From: Halalkaliarchaeum sp. AArc-CO
GTDB lineage: Archaea; Halobacteriota; Halobacteria; Halobacteriales; Haloferacaceae
Assembly (NCBI RefSeq): GCF_024972735.1
Contig: NZ_CP087723.1
Coordinates: 2,046,001-2,110,000 of the forward strand
Direction of reading: 5' to 3'
DNA: 64,000 nucleotides
Shown here: piece after piece, positions 17,519 to 26,788 of the stretch
Numbering within the stretch: the first letter of the stretch is position 1
How the letters are laid out: each line of letters begins with the position of its first letter
Made by a program: the position numbers and the translations under genes
Notes under the pieces: model-generated
The model's input: only the letters and a program-made list of their open reading frames with translations
Told to the model about the DNA's origin: nothing
The model's database searches: none

Positions 17519-17527
17519 CATATAAAG
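17519..17527 (-). promoter_or_regulatory. TATA-like element for PAC2 copy 1
   Basis: catataaag on the plus strand, about 26 bp before the ATG at 17497 on the minus strand. A strong archaeal TATA match. Confidence 0.6.
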
Positions 17528-17613
17528 TGTGGTGCGGTCCCGCAGTACCCGGGAGGCGGGGTACTGGCCGCCGACTCCGAAACCGACAAACGCCTTCCCG
17601 CCGAGAGGCGAGT

Positions 17614-18522
17614 ATGAACCCACTCGAGCGGTACGAACCGCTCGTCGACGATCCGGCGGCGTTCCGGGCAGCCTGCGACCGCCCGCTCCCGTCGGTCGTG
17701 CGCACGAACACGATCAAGGCGACCGTCGAGCGGGCCCGACAGGGGCTCGACTCCGAGGGCGTCGACTACGAGCCAGTCGACTGGCACGAGGGCCTGTTCC
17801 GGCTCGGCGGGCACAGTCCCGGGCGCAACTGGGCGTACGTCCACGGCTGGCTCCACGGCCAGGAGGAGGTGTCTGTGCTGCCCGGAATTGCGCTCGCCCC
17901 CGAACCGGGCGAGCGCGTGCTCGACCTCTGTGCGGCCCCGGGAAGCAAGACGAGTCAACTGGCGGCCGCCATGGACGACCGCGGAACGCTGGTCGCCAAC
18001 GACAACAACCTGGGTCGGCTATCGGCGCTGCGGCACAACTGCGAGCGCCTCGGGGTCACCAACGTGGCGGTGACGAACAAGGACGGCCGGAACTTCTCGG
18101 TGAAACCGTTCGGTTTCGACACGTTCGATCGAGTCCTCGTCGACGTCCCCTGTTCGTGTGAGGGCACGTGTCGGAAGAATCCTGACGTCCTCGAGGAGTG
18201 GACACTGGATCACGTAGAGTCGATCACGGGGATCCAGAAGGGGCTGCTGCGCCGGGCGCTCCAGCTGACGGCGCCGGGCGGCCGGGTGGTGTACTCGACG
18301 TGTACGTTCGCGCCCGAGGAGAACGAGGCAGTGGTCGATCACGTCCTCGATCTGGAACCGTGTCGGATCGATCCGGTCGACCTCCCGCTTGTCACTGCCG
18401 AGGGCGTTACCGAGTGGGGCGGTGAAACGTACGACGACAGCGTTCGGGACACTCACCGGGTGTATCCCCACCACAACGACACCGGCGGGTTCTACTGTGC
18501 GACGCTGGAGGTGACGGGATGA
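17614..18522 (+). CDS. RsmB/NOP2-family RNA m5C methyltransferase
   Basis: SAM-dependent RNA cytosine-5 methyltransferase of 302 residues. Motifs are the SAM site (DLCAAPGSKTSQLAA), the acidic NDNNLGRL, and the two conserved cysteines of NSUN enzymes in DVPCSCEG and YSTCTFAPEENE. Position-specific substrate (rRNA or tRNA) cannot be told. The protein ends without the C-terminal PUA-like domain found in RsmF-type relatives; a PUA-like protein is encoded immediately downstream in an ATGA overlap. Confidence 0.88.
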   Translation: MNPLERYEPLVDDPAAFRAACDRPLPSVVRTNTIKATVERARQGLDSEGVDYEPVDWHEGLFRLGGHSPGRNWAYVHGWLHGQEEVSVLPGIALAPEPGERVLDLCAAPGSKTSQLAAAMDDRGTLVANDNNLGRLSALRHNCERLGVTNVAVTNKDGRNFSVKPFGFDTFDRVLVDVPCSCEGTCRKNPDVLEEWTLDHVESITGIQKGLLRRALQLTAPGGRVVYSTCTFAPEENEAVVDHVLDLEPCRIDPVDLPLVTAEGVTEWGGETYDDSVRDTHRVYPHHNDTGGFYCATLEVTG

Positions 18523-19061
18523 CTGCCGGAGAAGACAGCGCCGAACCCACTCCCACGAACGACGGACAGCGGTTCGACAGGCTCCCAGAAACTGCAGCAG
18601 AACGGACGGTTCCCGGACGGGCCACGCGGGCGGAGGTGCTCGAATGGTGGGACGACCGGTTCGCGGTCCCGCCCTCGACGTTCGACGAGCACAGCTTCTG
18701 GGAGAAGGGCGCCGGGAAGATCTGGGCGTACAGCGGGGAAGCGCCATCGCCGATCGAAATCGAAGGGCTCGGGCTCGCGTTCCTCCGGACGAGACAGGAA
18801 CACTGGAAACCGACGACGAACGCCGTCCAGCGATTCGGGCGCGAGGCGACGAAAAACGTGATCCAGGTCGAGGGCGAAACCGCGACCCGGTTCCTCGCCG
18901 GCGAAGACCAGGAGGTCGACTGGGACGGCGACTGGGGCTATCTCATCGTCACACACGAGTACGCCGGCGAACCGGAGCCGATCGGCGTCGGGCTGTACCT
19001 GTACGGCGAGCTCAGGTCGGTCGTTCCGAAGGGGCGACAGGAATCGCTCGATCCACGATAA
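18519..19061 (+). CDS. PUA-like RNA-binding protein coupled to the RNA methyltransferase
   Basis: Encodes 180 residues. The C-terminal half (NVIQVEGETATRFLAGEDQ, then EPIGVGLYLYGELRSVVPKG) resembles the terminal PUA-like domain of RsmF/NSUN enzymes, where a strand pair ends in a PKG-R motif. The start overlaps the methyltransferase stop by four bases. The inference is a split architecture: the catalytic subunit and its RNA-binding domain are separate polypeptides. Haloarchaeal homologues carry a DUF name; I am not certain which. Confidence 0.65.
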   Translation: MTAGEDSAEPTPTNDGQRFDRLPETAAERTVPGRATRAEVLEWWDDRFAVPPSTFDEHSFWEKGAGKIWAYSGEAPSPIEIEGLGLAFLRTRQEHWKPTTNAVQRFGREATKNVIQVEGETATRFLAGEDQEVDWDGDWGYLIVTHEYAGEPEPIGVGLYLYGELRSVVPKGRQESLDPR

Positions 19062-19098
19062 CACGTTCTGTGCTGGCGGGGGACGGGATCGGCTCGGC

Positions 19099-20274
19099 TC
19101 ACCACCAGACCGAAAACAGCACCCAGAACGTCGCGTACGCGCCGACCGTCGAGATGATCGGCACGACGTTTTGCATCACGATCACTCGTCCAGTAGTGGA
19201 GGGATCGAAAAGGTCGGCGGCCGATGGGATGTCCTCCGGCTCCTCCTCGCCGATTCCGGGCGCTTCCTCGCCCGGTTCGTCGGCCGCGAGTGCGCCGACG
19301 GACACGTTCGGCTGCTCTTTGCCCCGAATCCCCTCCGAGACGGTGACAGACCGGGTCGCCCGCCCCCAGCCGAGTCCGACGATGGACATCGTCGCGATGA
19401 TGACGAACGAGGCGGGGATCCCGATCGCCGAGAGGCCGACGACGATCCCCGAGGAGACGACAGCGACGACGATCGCCGCCGTGAGGGGAAGGTCTGTGAT
19501 GTCGTTGCCCAGCGTGTCCAGCGTCCGGCGGGCGATCGTGAAAGCGCCCACCGCGACCGCGGCGCTGCCGAGCAAGATCAGCGGATCCATCTCGACGCCG
19601 GCGCCGTAAAGCGGGGCGATCGCGTTCGCGATGTTCGACGTTCCCGAGGAGAACGCCATCAGACAGCCGATCGTTATCAGGACCAGGACGCCGACGAACT
19701 CTCGGGTCGTCGTGTTCGGCCCTTTTCTGGGAACGGGAACTGTCCCGGAACGGTCGAGTTCGATCAACGCCCCGTCGGTTTGCGTGATCGAGACCCAGCG
19801 GTTGATCGTCGGGTAGAAGTACCGCCCGATCACTCCCGAGACCCAGAAGCCGATGATCGGCGCGACGATCCACCAGACGGCGATCTCCCCCATCACGGCC
19901 CAGTTGAGCTGTCCGGTGGCGACTCCGAGCCCGGCAATCGCGCCGACCGCCGTCATCGAGGTCGACGCCGGGACGCCGAAGTAGTTCCCGATGAACAGCG
20001 CCCCGCCGATGAAAAACAGCACCACGATGCTCGCCTCGATCGTGAAAACGCTCGGATCGTGAACGAGGTCCTGTCCAAGCGTGTCGACGACGCGCCGGCC
20101 AATAGTCCAGGCACCCACCAGGAAGAACACGGACATCAGCGCTGCCGCCATCCCTTTCGAGATAACTTCTGCGCCGACTGCGGGGCCGAATGCCGGCCCA
20201 GTCGTCGCGCCCCCGATGTTGAAACCGACGAACAGGGCTACGACGAGTCCGATCAAAAGAAGCGGTTCGATCAT
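19099..20274 (-). CDS. PiT-family inorganic phosphate transporter
   Basis: Membrane permease of 391 residues with the duplicated PiT signature: GFNIGGATTGPAFGPAVGA near the N terminus and FSSGTSNIANAIAP in the second half. About ten hydrophobic segments, with an acidic cytoplasmic loop near residues 320-360. PiT carriers move phosphate with Na+ or H+. A TATA-like box lies 27 bp upstream, supporting a leaderless start at 20274. No PhoU-like gene is adjacent. Confidence 0.85.
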   Translation of the reverse strand: MIEPLLLIGLVVALFVGFNIGGATTGPAFGPAVGAEVISKGMAAALMSVFFLVGAWTIGRRVVDTLGQDLVHDPSVFTIEASIVVLFFIGGALFIGNYFGVPASTSMTAVGAIAGLGVATGQLNWAVMGEIAVWWIVAPIIGFWVSGVIGRYFYPTINRWVSITQTDGALIELDRSGTVPVPRKGPNTTTREFVGVLVLITIGCLMAFSSGTSNIANAIAPLYGAGVEMDPLILLGSAAVAVGAFTIARRTLDTLGNDITDLPLTAAIVVAVVSSGIVVGLSAIGIPASFVIIATMSIVGLGWGRATRSVTVSEGIRGKEQPNVSVGALAADEPGEEAPGIGEEEPEDIPSAADLFDPSTTGRVIVMQNVVPIISTVGAYATFWVLFSVWW

Positions 20275-20297
20275 AGATTCACGGATCGTTCCTGCCG

Positions 20298-20306
20298 GGT
20301 TAAAAG
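20298..20306 (-). promoter_or_regulatory. TATA-like element for the PiT gene
   Basis: ggttaaaag on the plus strand (cttttaacc on the minus strand), about 27 bp before the ATG at 20274. Confidence 0.5.
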
Positions 20307-20377
20307 ATGCGACTTGGGGAAAGAGCTACGGACCGCTGTTTCGTATCACGACCGAACTGACGGAGAGCTCCGTCGAA

Positions 20378-20384
20378 GGAGGAG
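20378..20384 (+). promoter_or_regulatory. Shine-Dalgarno site deciding a GTG start
   Basis: ggaggag ends six bases before the GTG at 20391. It is among the strongest ribosome-binding sites in a window where many starts look leaderless, and it fixes the start of the subtilase. Confidence 0.65.
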
Positions 20385-20390
20385 TGACCA

Positions 20391-21653
20391 GTGAAAAGCC
20401 GGGAGATCGCGGTGGCGCTGTTCGTGCTGGGAAGCGTGGCGGCGCTGACTGTCGGTATCGGCGCAGTCACCCTGACTGTCGAGGACGTCGAGCCGGGGGA
20501 CGGACAGCCGGCGACCCTCGACGACGGGACGATAGCGGAGGTTCACGAAGCGGGGATCACCGGCGAAAACGTCTCGGTTGGGGTACTCGACGTCACAGGG
20601 TTCGATCGAGACGCCATCGACGGTGAAATCGCCGACGGAGAGACGTTCGGTGAGGGACAGTCGGTCGACGGCGGCGATCGTCACGGCACGGCGACGGCTG
20701 CGACGGTCGCCCGCACCGCCCCCGAGGCGGAGCTGTACCTCGCGGCGTTCGAGACCCCCGACGACTACGAGGCTGCGCTGGACTGGATGCTCGAACGCGA
20801 CGTCGACGTGATCGTGACTCCGGTTGCATACGCCGGAGCGCTCGGGGACGGGACCGCCGAGCTCGACCGCGCGACGACAGCGGCAGTCGATCGAGGGACG
20901 GTAGTCGTCGCCCCGACGGGGAACTTCGCCGGTGGCCACTGGTACGGAACGTACAACCCGACGGAAGAAGGACTGCACACCTTCGGCGCTGGCCCCCTGA
21001 ACGAGGTACAGGGTCCGCCGGGACGGGCGGAGTTCTGGCTCGCTGCGGACACCCCCGAAAGCTACGCGATCGAACTCCACCGGATCGGCGACAGCGAGAC
21101 GGAGCTCGTCGCCAGATCGGTTCGACACCGAAACGAAAGCCAGCGACTGACCGTTCGGCTCGACGATGACCGCTACGCGATCGCGATCAGGGGGCCGGAC
21201 GATTCCGACACGGACGGCGACGAGATTCGGGTCGCGACGACGACGCACACGCTGGCGGACGCCCGGACGGAACGAAGCGTCGCTTCGCCCGCAGCCGCCC
21301 CGGGTGCGATCGGCGTCGGCGCGGTCGATCCCGCGACCGGGGAGGTAGAGCCGTTCAGCGGACGCGGGCCGACCGCCGACGGCAGGCTGGGCGTCTACGT
21401 TGTCGCCTCGAGCAGTCAGCCAACGGACGGCGGACCGTTCGTCGGCACGTCCGCTTCCGCGGCGTACGTCGGCGGTGTCGCCGCCCTCGTGCTCGATTCG
21501 GACCCCGACCTGGAGCCGGACGAAGTGCGCTGGACGCTCGCGACGACAGCCGGCGCTCAAAACGACGTGAGCACACGGGTCGGTCACGGTCGCGTCGATC
21601 CGGCAGCTGCGATCGCAGCGGCCGAGGAACGATCCGATCGCGACCGCGAGTAG
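20391..21653 (+). CDS. Membrane-anchored S8 (subtilisin-like) serine protease
   Basis: Encodes 420 residues. One N-terminal hydrophobic segment (about 7-29) acts as anchor or signal; there is no Tat motif and no obvious propeptide. Catalytic residues are Asp67 (GVLDVTG), His98 (DRHGTATA), oxyanion Asn178 (APTGN) and Ser354 (GTSASAAYV). Between Asn178 and the Ser region lies a roughly 120-residue beta-rich insertion, unusual for a subtilase. The GTG start has a strong Shine-Dalgarno. A membrane-tethered winged-helix regulator follows on the same strand. Confidence 0.88.
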   Translation: MKSREIAVALFVLGSVAALTVGIGAVTLTVEDVEPGDGQPATLDDGTIAEVHEAGITGENVSVGVLDVTGFDRDAIDGEIADGETFGEGQSVDGGDRHGTATAATVARTAPEAELYLAAFETPDDYEAALDWMLERDVDVIVTPVAYAGALGDGTAELDRATTAAVDRGTVVVAPTGNFAGGHWYGTYNPTEEGLHTFGAGPLNEVQGPPGRAEFWLAADTPESYAIELHRIGDSETELVARSVRHRNESQRLTVRLDDDRYAIAIRGPDDSDTDGDEIRVATTTHTLADARTERSVASPAAAPGAIGVGAVDPATGEVEPFSGRGPTADGRLGVYVVASSSQPTDGGPFVGTSASAAYVGGVAALVLDSDPDLEPDEVRWTLATTAGAQNDVSTRVGHGRVDPAAAIAAAEERSDRDRE

Positions 21654-21726
21654 CGACGATCTGCCGCTCAAATCCGCATTTAACCTACGGAAAGCTATGT
21701 GTCACTCGAAACCGAACCAGCGACCG

Positions 21727-22341
21727 ATGTCGACGCTCACCGATATCCTCCCGACAGGTCCCCCGACGTCCGAGGCCAGGACCCGGATCGTCGAGATGGA
21801 CGACGAGGAGGCCGACGACGTCTTCGACGTCCTCGCAAGCGACACCCGCCGAGACGTGTATCGGCGTCTGCTGGAGGAGCCGGCGACCGCCTCCGAACTG
21901 GCCGACCGGCTCGACACCTCCCTCCAGAACGTGTCCCACCACGTGTCTGCCCTGGAGGACGCTGATCTCGTGGAGGACGTCGGTCGGCGCTACTCCGAGA
22001 AGGGCAACGAGATGGTCGTGTACGGCCCGACCAGCGATCCGCTAGTGTTCGTCGGGCAGGAGGAGCTCCGGTCGCGCCTCGACCGGTCACTGTCGGACGT
22101 CGTCGCCGGCGTCGGCCTGCTCGCCGGCGGGGCACTACTCGTCCAGTGGGGTGCCTATCAGCTGTTCTCGCCGGACCGGGCAGCGGCAACCGCGATTGAT
22201 CCCGCGAGTTTTACGGCGGGAGCGAACGACGCCGGCGGCGTATTCGTGTGGCTCGTTTTCGAGGCGGGCGAACCGGGGCTGTTGTTCTTTTTCGCCTGTC
22301 TGTTCGTCGCGGCAATCGCGTCGACGGTGTTGCGTCGATAG
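21727..22341 (+). CDS. Membrane-tethered winged-helix transcription regulator
   Basis: Encodes 204 residues. The N-terminal half is an ArsR-type winged helix: VFDVLASDTRRDVYRRLLEE, then TASELADRLDTSLQNVSHHVSALEDAD (split here only as a description of the recognition helix region near residues 45-70). Two hydrophobic segments lie in the C-terminal half (about 125-145 and 175-200), so the DNA-binding domain is probably tethered to the membrane. The ATG at 21727 is preferred over the one at 21697 because the TATA-like tttaac at about 21679-21684 would place the transcript start after the upstream ATG. Confidence 0.78.
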   Translation: MSTLTDILPTGPPTSEARTRIVEMDDEEADDVFDVLASDTRRDVYRRLLEEPATASELADRLDTSLQNVSHHVSALEDADLVEDVGRRYSEKGNEMVVYGPTSDPLVFVGQEELRSRLDRSLSDVVAGVGLLAGGALLVQWGAYQLFSPDRAAATAIDPASFTAGANDAGGVFVWLVFEAGEPGLLFFFACLFVAAIASTVLRR

Positions 22342-22419
22342 GGTTGCGTCGAGAGCGTGACGGTGCCGTCGTTACGGAAAGACAAGGCGAAAGCCTCGCG
22401 GTTCACCGCGGGGAGGAAG

Positions 22420-23712
22420 TCAATGACGACGACCGAGGCCGACGATCAGCCCGATCCCGACGACCGCGAGCCCCGCACCGACGACGAGCGCGCCGACTCC
22501 GCCGAGCGCGTCGCCGGGAACGGGGAGCGTGGCGCCGTCGGATTCACCGTCGTCGATCCGGGTGTCCGTCTCTCCGCCGGAACCGTCACCGGCGCCGTCA
22601 CCACCGGCGGATTCGACGACGACTCCGGGGGCCGATCCCTGCACGTCAGGGTTGTCGGTCGCCCGCACGTGGACAGTGAACTCGGTCCCGGGCGGGATCT
22701 CGTCGAGGTCGACCGCGGCCTCGAAGGTGCCGTGTTCGTCGACGGTGGTCTGGTTGGAGACGAGGAACGAGATGCCGTCTGCCTCCCCGCGGAGCCGGAT
22801 CTGGACGCCCTCGCCTTCCTCGAGGTCCGCCTCGCCGACGATCCGCTGGTCCGGTTCGGCCTCGAGTTCGAGCTGGTCGCCTTCGTACACGAGTACGACA
22901 CCCTGGCTCTCCTGGGTTCTGTCGCCGTCATCCGGGTCGTCGGTCGCAGAACCCTCGACGACACCCGTCGTGGATCCGACCGTCCGGTTGTCGTGGCGGG
23001 CGACCACCTCGAAGTCGGCTCCGGGCTGGACGTTGCTCGCGTCGAACGTCGCCTCGAACCGCTCGTCCTCGACGACCGCGTCCTCCGACAGCAGGAACGC
23101 CCCGTTTCCGGTCGATCTGACCCGAATCTGGAGCTGTTCGCCGTCTGCGAGGTCCGCCTCGCCGGTGATCGTCTGTCCGTCGGTTGCTTCGAACTCGTCG
23201 ATCGGGTCGAACACGACGATCGGTTTCACTTCGAGGACCGAGCGGTCGACCGGTTCGTCGTCGGCGACGAGTTGCAGATCGTGGAGCCCGCCGGGGGGCC
23301 GTTCGCGCTCGAGATCGTTCGCGTGGACGGTGACGTTCTGGAGCATGGCACCGTCGGTCGAGAGATAGTCGTCTGGTTCCTCGGCGCTTGCGTTTCCGGT
23401 GTCGAACAGGATATGAATCTCGTCGTCGTGATCGATGACAGTCGCCTCGACGTGGAACTGCTCATCAATGTCGATCACAACCTCGAACGGCTCGTCGCCG
23501 GGCGCGTCGATCCCGATCCCCGCCTCGTCGGGGGGCGCGACGCTCACGAGCTGTTGGTCGAATTCGGGCGGTTCGGCCGTCTCGTTCGTTTCGGTGTCCG
23601 CTGCAGCCGTTGCGGGGACTGCAAGCGCAGCCGCGACTGCGAGGACCACGACGAGGAGTACGACGCGCCTCGATCGCAGCCCGGTCGCAGCCTGTTGGAG
23701 GGTTTCGGGCAT
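22420..23712 (-). CDS. Secreted, C-terminally anchored surface protein with repeated beta domains
   Basis: Encodes 430 residues. Signal peptide at the N terminus (hydrophobic 15-38, ending near ATAAAD), a long acidic ectodomain, and a C-terminal hydrophobic helix followed by GLGRRH. The ectodomain holds two similar units of about 100 residues (one with TGEADLADGEQLQIRVRS, the other with VGEADLEEGEGVQIRLRG), matching the haloarchaeal surface-glycoprotein domain I recall as BGTF. It may be a cell-surface or S-layer-associated protein. Its TATA-like box lies 29 bp upstream. Confidence 0.72.
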   Translation of the reverse strand: MPETLQQAATGLRSRRVVLLVVVLAVAAALAVPATAAADTETNETAEPPEFDQQLVSVAPPDEAGIGIDAPGDEPFEVVIDIDEQFHVEATVIDHDDEIHILFDTGNASAEEPDDYLSTDGAMLQNVTVHANDLERERPPGGLHDLQLVADDEPVDRSVLEVKPIVVFDPIDEFEATDGQTITGEADLADGEQLQIRVRSTGNGAFLLSEDAVVEDERFEATFDASNVQPGADFEVVARHDNRTVGSTTGVVEGSATDDPDDGDRTQESQGVVLVYEGDQLELEAEPDQRIVGEADLEEGEGVQIRLRGEADGISFLVSNQTTVDEHGTFEAAVDLDEIPPGTEFTVHVRATDNPDVQGSAPGVVVESAGGDGAGDGSGGETDTRIDDGESDGATLPVPGDALGGVGALVVGAGLAVVGIGLIVGLGRRH

Positions 23713-23737
23713 CGTTTCCCGGTAGCTCGCTATCGGT

Positions 23738-23746
23738 AGTTAAACC
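23738..23746 (-). promoter_or_regulatory. TATA-like element for the surface protein gene
   Basis: agttaaacc on the plus strand (ggtttaact on the minus strand), about 29 bp before the ATG at 23712. Confidence 0.5.
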
Positions 23747-23798
23747 GCGGATAGCTAAAATGAAGGGTTGAGCGACGTCCGGTTGCGCACACAGGGCG

Positions 23799-25196
23799 TC
23801 ACAGCTCGTACACGTACTCGTCTTCGGTCAGTTGGGCGTAGGCACCACGGAGCTTCCGTTTCTGCCACTTGTAGGAAACCACCAGCTTGGCTGCCCGAAG
23901 CCCCGCCGTGTACGTCTTTTCGACGAGTCCCTTCCCCGCCTCCGCCGCGAGCATCGCGTCGGCACAGGAGATGACGCGGTCCCAGTCGTTCGGAGTGTAT
24001 CCGCGAACCACCTCCGCCATCGTCAGGTTGCGAAGCACCTCGTCCCCGATCGCCTCGTGCCACCGGTGGTTGTATGCAGAGAGATCACCGCGTGCGGCCA
24101 GTTCGCCGGCGATCGCTCCGGTCCGGACGGCCACGTGATCGCCCCCCTCGTGGAACGCCGACGTCGATCCCATCGCCCCCCCGGCGACGGCGATCCCTGC
24201 GTCCACTGGAGATTCGATCGGTCTGGTCGAGGAGATGGCGTACGTCTCCGTCCCGTCCCGTTTCCCGGTTCCGTCGACGATCGGGAAGTCGTCTTCGACG
24301 TTGTAGTCGTCGCCGTATTGCCATTCCAATAGCCGGCGAATGTACTCGCTGCCGCCGGGTATGCGATCGTCTCCGGGACGGAGCAGCCTGTAGGAATCAC
24401 GGGCCTCGACGTCGTCGATCTCGAGTCCGATCGGCATCGTCAACCCGACGCGACACACTCGGTCATTGTTCGGAAACACCCACGGATACGCGGTGTGGCC
24501 GGGCATTACACCCCACCAGAACCGGATGCTGGAGTCGACGTCAGCGAACGCCTCCTCGGGAAATCGACGGTACTCCTGATAGGCGATGTGGTTGGCCGTG
24601 CCCGAAGCGAGGATCTCCGAGGCTTTCCGTCCCTCGGGGAGGAACCGATCCAGCACGCGGTTCGTGACGGTTCGCTGGGGGCCGTCCGCGAGCACCAGGA
24701 AGTCGGCGCCGACCGTCTCGCCGGACGCCAGATCGATCTCGTGTCTCGGCTCTTCGGCTCCCGGTCCGGCCGAGAGATCGGTTCGGACGTCCTTGACCGA
24801 GACGCCGACCCGATACTCCACACCGGCGTCTTCGGCCCGTTCTCGGAGCCAATCGTCGAACCGAGCCCGATGGAAGGTGTAGCCGAAATGCTCGTAGGAG
24901 GAATCGATTCCCGTCCCGTACAGCGTGGCCTTCGCGTTGGGCCCGACGAACTCCGCCCGGTCGAGCGTGCGCTGGACGACACCGTCCGGGAACTCGTCGG
25001 GATGGATCCCCATGATGTCGACCCAGTAATCCAGGATACCGGCGGCGTCCGTCGAATCGGGACCGAGTCCTTCGCGGTCGGCACGCGGAACTCCCTTCTC
25101 GCAGACGAGCGTCTCCGCACCACCGCTCGCGGCCGCGTGGGCCGCCGAAGAGCCGGCCGGTCCGCCTCCGACGATCGCGACGTCGACGCGTTCCAT
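23799..25196 (-). CDS. Geranylgeranyl-reductase-family FAD-dependent oxidoreductase
   Basis: Encodes 465 residues. The N-terminal FAD Rossmann motif (DVAIVGGGPAGSSAAHAA), the central FLVLADGPQRTVT strand and the later GIAVAGGAMGSTSAFHEGG block are typical of the geranylgeranyl reductase family. In archaea these enzymes saturate the isoprenoid chains of membrane lipids; other members reduce other prenyl groups, so the exact substrate is open. The ATG at 25196, with a TATA-like box 27 bp away, is preferred over the ATG five codons upstream. Confidence 0.82.
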   Translation of the reverse strand: MERVDVAIVGGGPAGSSAAHAAASGGAETLVCEKGVPRADREGLGPDSTDAAGILDYWVDIMGIHPDEFPDGVVQRTLDRAEFVGPNAKATLYGTGIDSSYEHFGYTFHRARFDDWLRERAEDAGVEYRVGVSVKDVRTDLSAGPGAEEPRHEIDLASGETVGADFLVLADGPQRTVTNRVLDRFLPEGRKASEILASGTANHIAYQEYRRFPEEAFADVDSSIRFWWGVMPGHTAYPWVFPNNDRVCRVGLTMPIGLEIDDVEARDSYRLLRPGDDRIPGGSEYIRRLLEWQYGDDYNVEDDFPIVDGTGKRDGTETYAISSTRPIESPVDAGIAVAGGAMGSTSAFHEGGDHVAVRTGAIAGELAARGDLSAYNHRWHEAIGDEVLRNLTMAEVVRGYTPNDWDRVISCADAMLAAEAGKGLVEKTYTAGLRAAKLVVSYKWQKRKLRGAYAQLTEDEYVYEL

Positions 25197-25220
25197 ACAC
25201 GCTACCGGCACCGTTTCAGT

Positions 25221-25228
25221 ATTAAACC
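25221..25228 (-). promoter_or_regulatory. TATA-like element for the reductase gene
   Basis: attaaacc on the plus strand (ggtttaat on the minus strand), about 27 bp before the ATG at 25196. Confidence 0.55.
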
Positions 25229-25356
25229 CACGGAAGACGGACAGTCCGTGTTTCCCGGACGAAATCCGCGGCCGGCACGAATTCTTCCCGAAAGATCGTC
25301 AAAAATGACCCATTTGAAAGGACAGGTTTTTGCGTTCCGTAAAGAGACGGAATCGC

Positions 25357-26709
25357 ATGGCACGCGAAACGTGGGCGACCCGCATTGGATTCATCCTGGC
25401 TGCGGTGGGGAGCGCGGTCGGGCTCGGAAACATCTGGCGGTTCCCGTTCCAAACGGGGCAGGAAGGGGGCGCAGCGTTCCTCCTCGTGTATCTGCTGTTC
25501 GTGGTTGCGATCGGGTTTCCGGCGATCCTCGTGGAGTTCGTCATCGGGCGCCGGACCAACCTCAACGCGGTGGGATCGTTGCGCGAACTCGGCGGTGGCG
25601 CCTGGCGGTACGTCGGCTGGCTGTTCGTCGTTACCGGATTCGTCATCCTCTCGTACTACAGCGTCGTCGCCGGCTGGTTCGCGCGGTATCTCGTCGTCGG
25701 CGTCACCGACGGGTTTGTCGTCACGACAGAGGCTGAAGCCGCAGAACTGTTCGGCACCGTGTCGACGGGACTCGACTCGCTCGTGTTCCACGCGATCTTC
25801 ATGGCGCTCGTGATCGGCATCGTCGCGATGGGAGTTCGACGGGGGATCGAACTGGCAGTGAAGGTGATGGTGCCGGCGATCATCCTGTTTTTGATCGGCC
25901 TCGCGGCGTACGGAGCGACGCTCGACGGCGCGAGCGCCGCGTACGCTTACTACCTCTCGCCGGACTTCGGCGCAGTAATGGACAACTGGACCAGTCTGCT
26001 ACCGGCGGCGGCGGGCCAGGCGTTCTTCACGCTCTCGCTGGGGATGGGCGTGATGATCACCTACGCGTCGTATCTCGGCGAGGACCGCAACCTCGCGACC
26101 GACGCAGGCGTGATCGTCTTCCTCGATACCGCGATCGCGGTGCTCGTCGGGTTCGTGGTGTTCCCCTTCATCTTCGCGGCGGGGACGGATCCGGGCCAGA
26201 TCGCCGTGGGGGCGATCTTCTTCAGCCTCACGCAGGCGTTCGCGACACTCCCGTTCGGCACACTACTGGGGATCGTGTTTTTCGGCGTGGTGACGATCGC
26301 CGCGCTTTCGAGCGCGATCAGCATCCTCGAGGTGCTGGTCTCGTATCTGATCGACGAACACCCGATCGACCGGCTCCCGGCGACGATCGGTGCGGGGTTT
26401 GCGATCTTCCTGCTCGGCGTCCCGGTGACGCTGGATCTGGTGTTCCTGGACCTACTGGACGGGTTCGCAGACGGCGTGCTGCTGGTTCTGGGCGCGTTAA
26501 TTCTCGTCGTGTTCGTCGGCTGGGTGATCCCCGACGTCGGGCTCTCGGAACTGCGACAGGGGATTCGGGGCGCCGATCCGTGGGACGACATCTGGCTGTG
26601 GATGGTCCGCATCCCGATCGTGATCGTGTTGGTGATCGCACTCGCGCTCGGCACACTCGATTACGTGGACTTCCTCGCCACTGACTTCGCCGAGTGGCTC
26701 GGAAGCTGA
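25357..26709 (+). CDS. Neurotransmitter:sodium symporter (NSS) family transporter
   Basis: Na+-coupled symporter of 450 residues, LeuT fold. The N terminus MARETWATRIGFILAAVG followed by VGLGNIWRFPF is the sodium- and substrate-binding signature of the family. About eleven or twelve hydrophobic segments are visible. Prokaryotic members carry amino acids or related solutes. The ATG at 25357 gives the family N terminus; an in-frame ATG at 25330 would add nine basic residues. Divergent from the reductase gene. Confidence 0.9.
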   Translation: MARETWATRIGFILAAVGSAVGLGNIWRFPFQTGQEGGAAFLLVYLLFVVAIGFPAILVEFVIGRRTNLNAVGSLRELGGGAWRYVGWLFVVTGFVILSYYSVVAGWFARYLVVGVTDGFVVTTEAEAAELFGTVSTGLDSLVFHAIFMALVIGIVAMGVRRGIELAVKVMVPAIILFLIGLAAYGATLDGASAAYAYYLSPDFGAVMDNWTSLLPAAAGQAFFTLSLGMGVMITYASYLGEDRNLATDAGVIVFLDTAIAVLVGFVVFPFIFAAGTDPGQIAVGAIFFSLTQAFATLPFGTLLGIVFFGVVTIAALSSAISILEVLVSYLIDEHPIDRLPATIGAGFAIFLLGVPVTLDLVFLDLLDGFADGVLLVLGALILVVFVGWVIPDVGLSELRQGIRGADPWDDIWLWMVRIPIVIVLVIALALGTLDYVDFLATDFAEWLGS

Positions 26710-26788
26710 CACGTCGTTCGGCCCATCCCGCGACCGATCGAAGGTCGGATCCACAGGTTTTTCCTGACGCCGACCGTTCTCCCGGGCG

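Noticed and set aside
22357-23739. Plus-strand open frame of 460 codons opposite the surface protein gene
   Set aside because: The minus strand has a signal peptide, repeated domains, C-terminal anchor and a promoter. The plus-strand reading shows repeated valine/arginine/aspartate patterns typical of a shadow frame.
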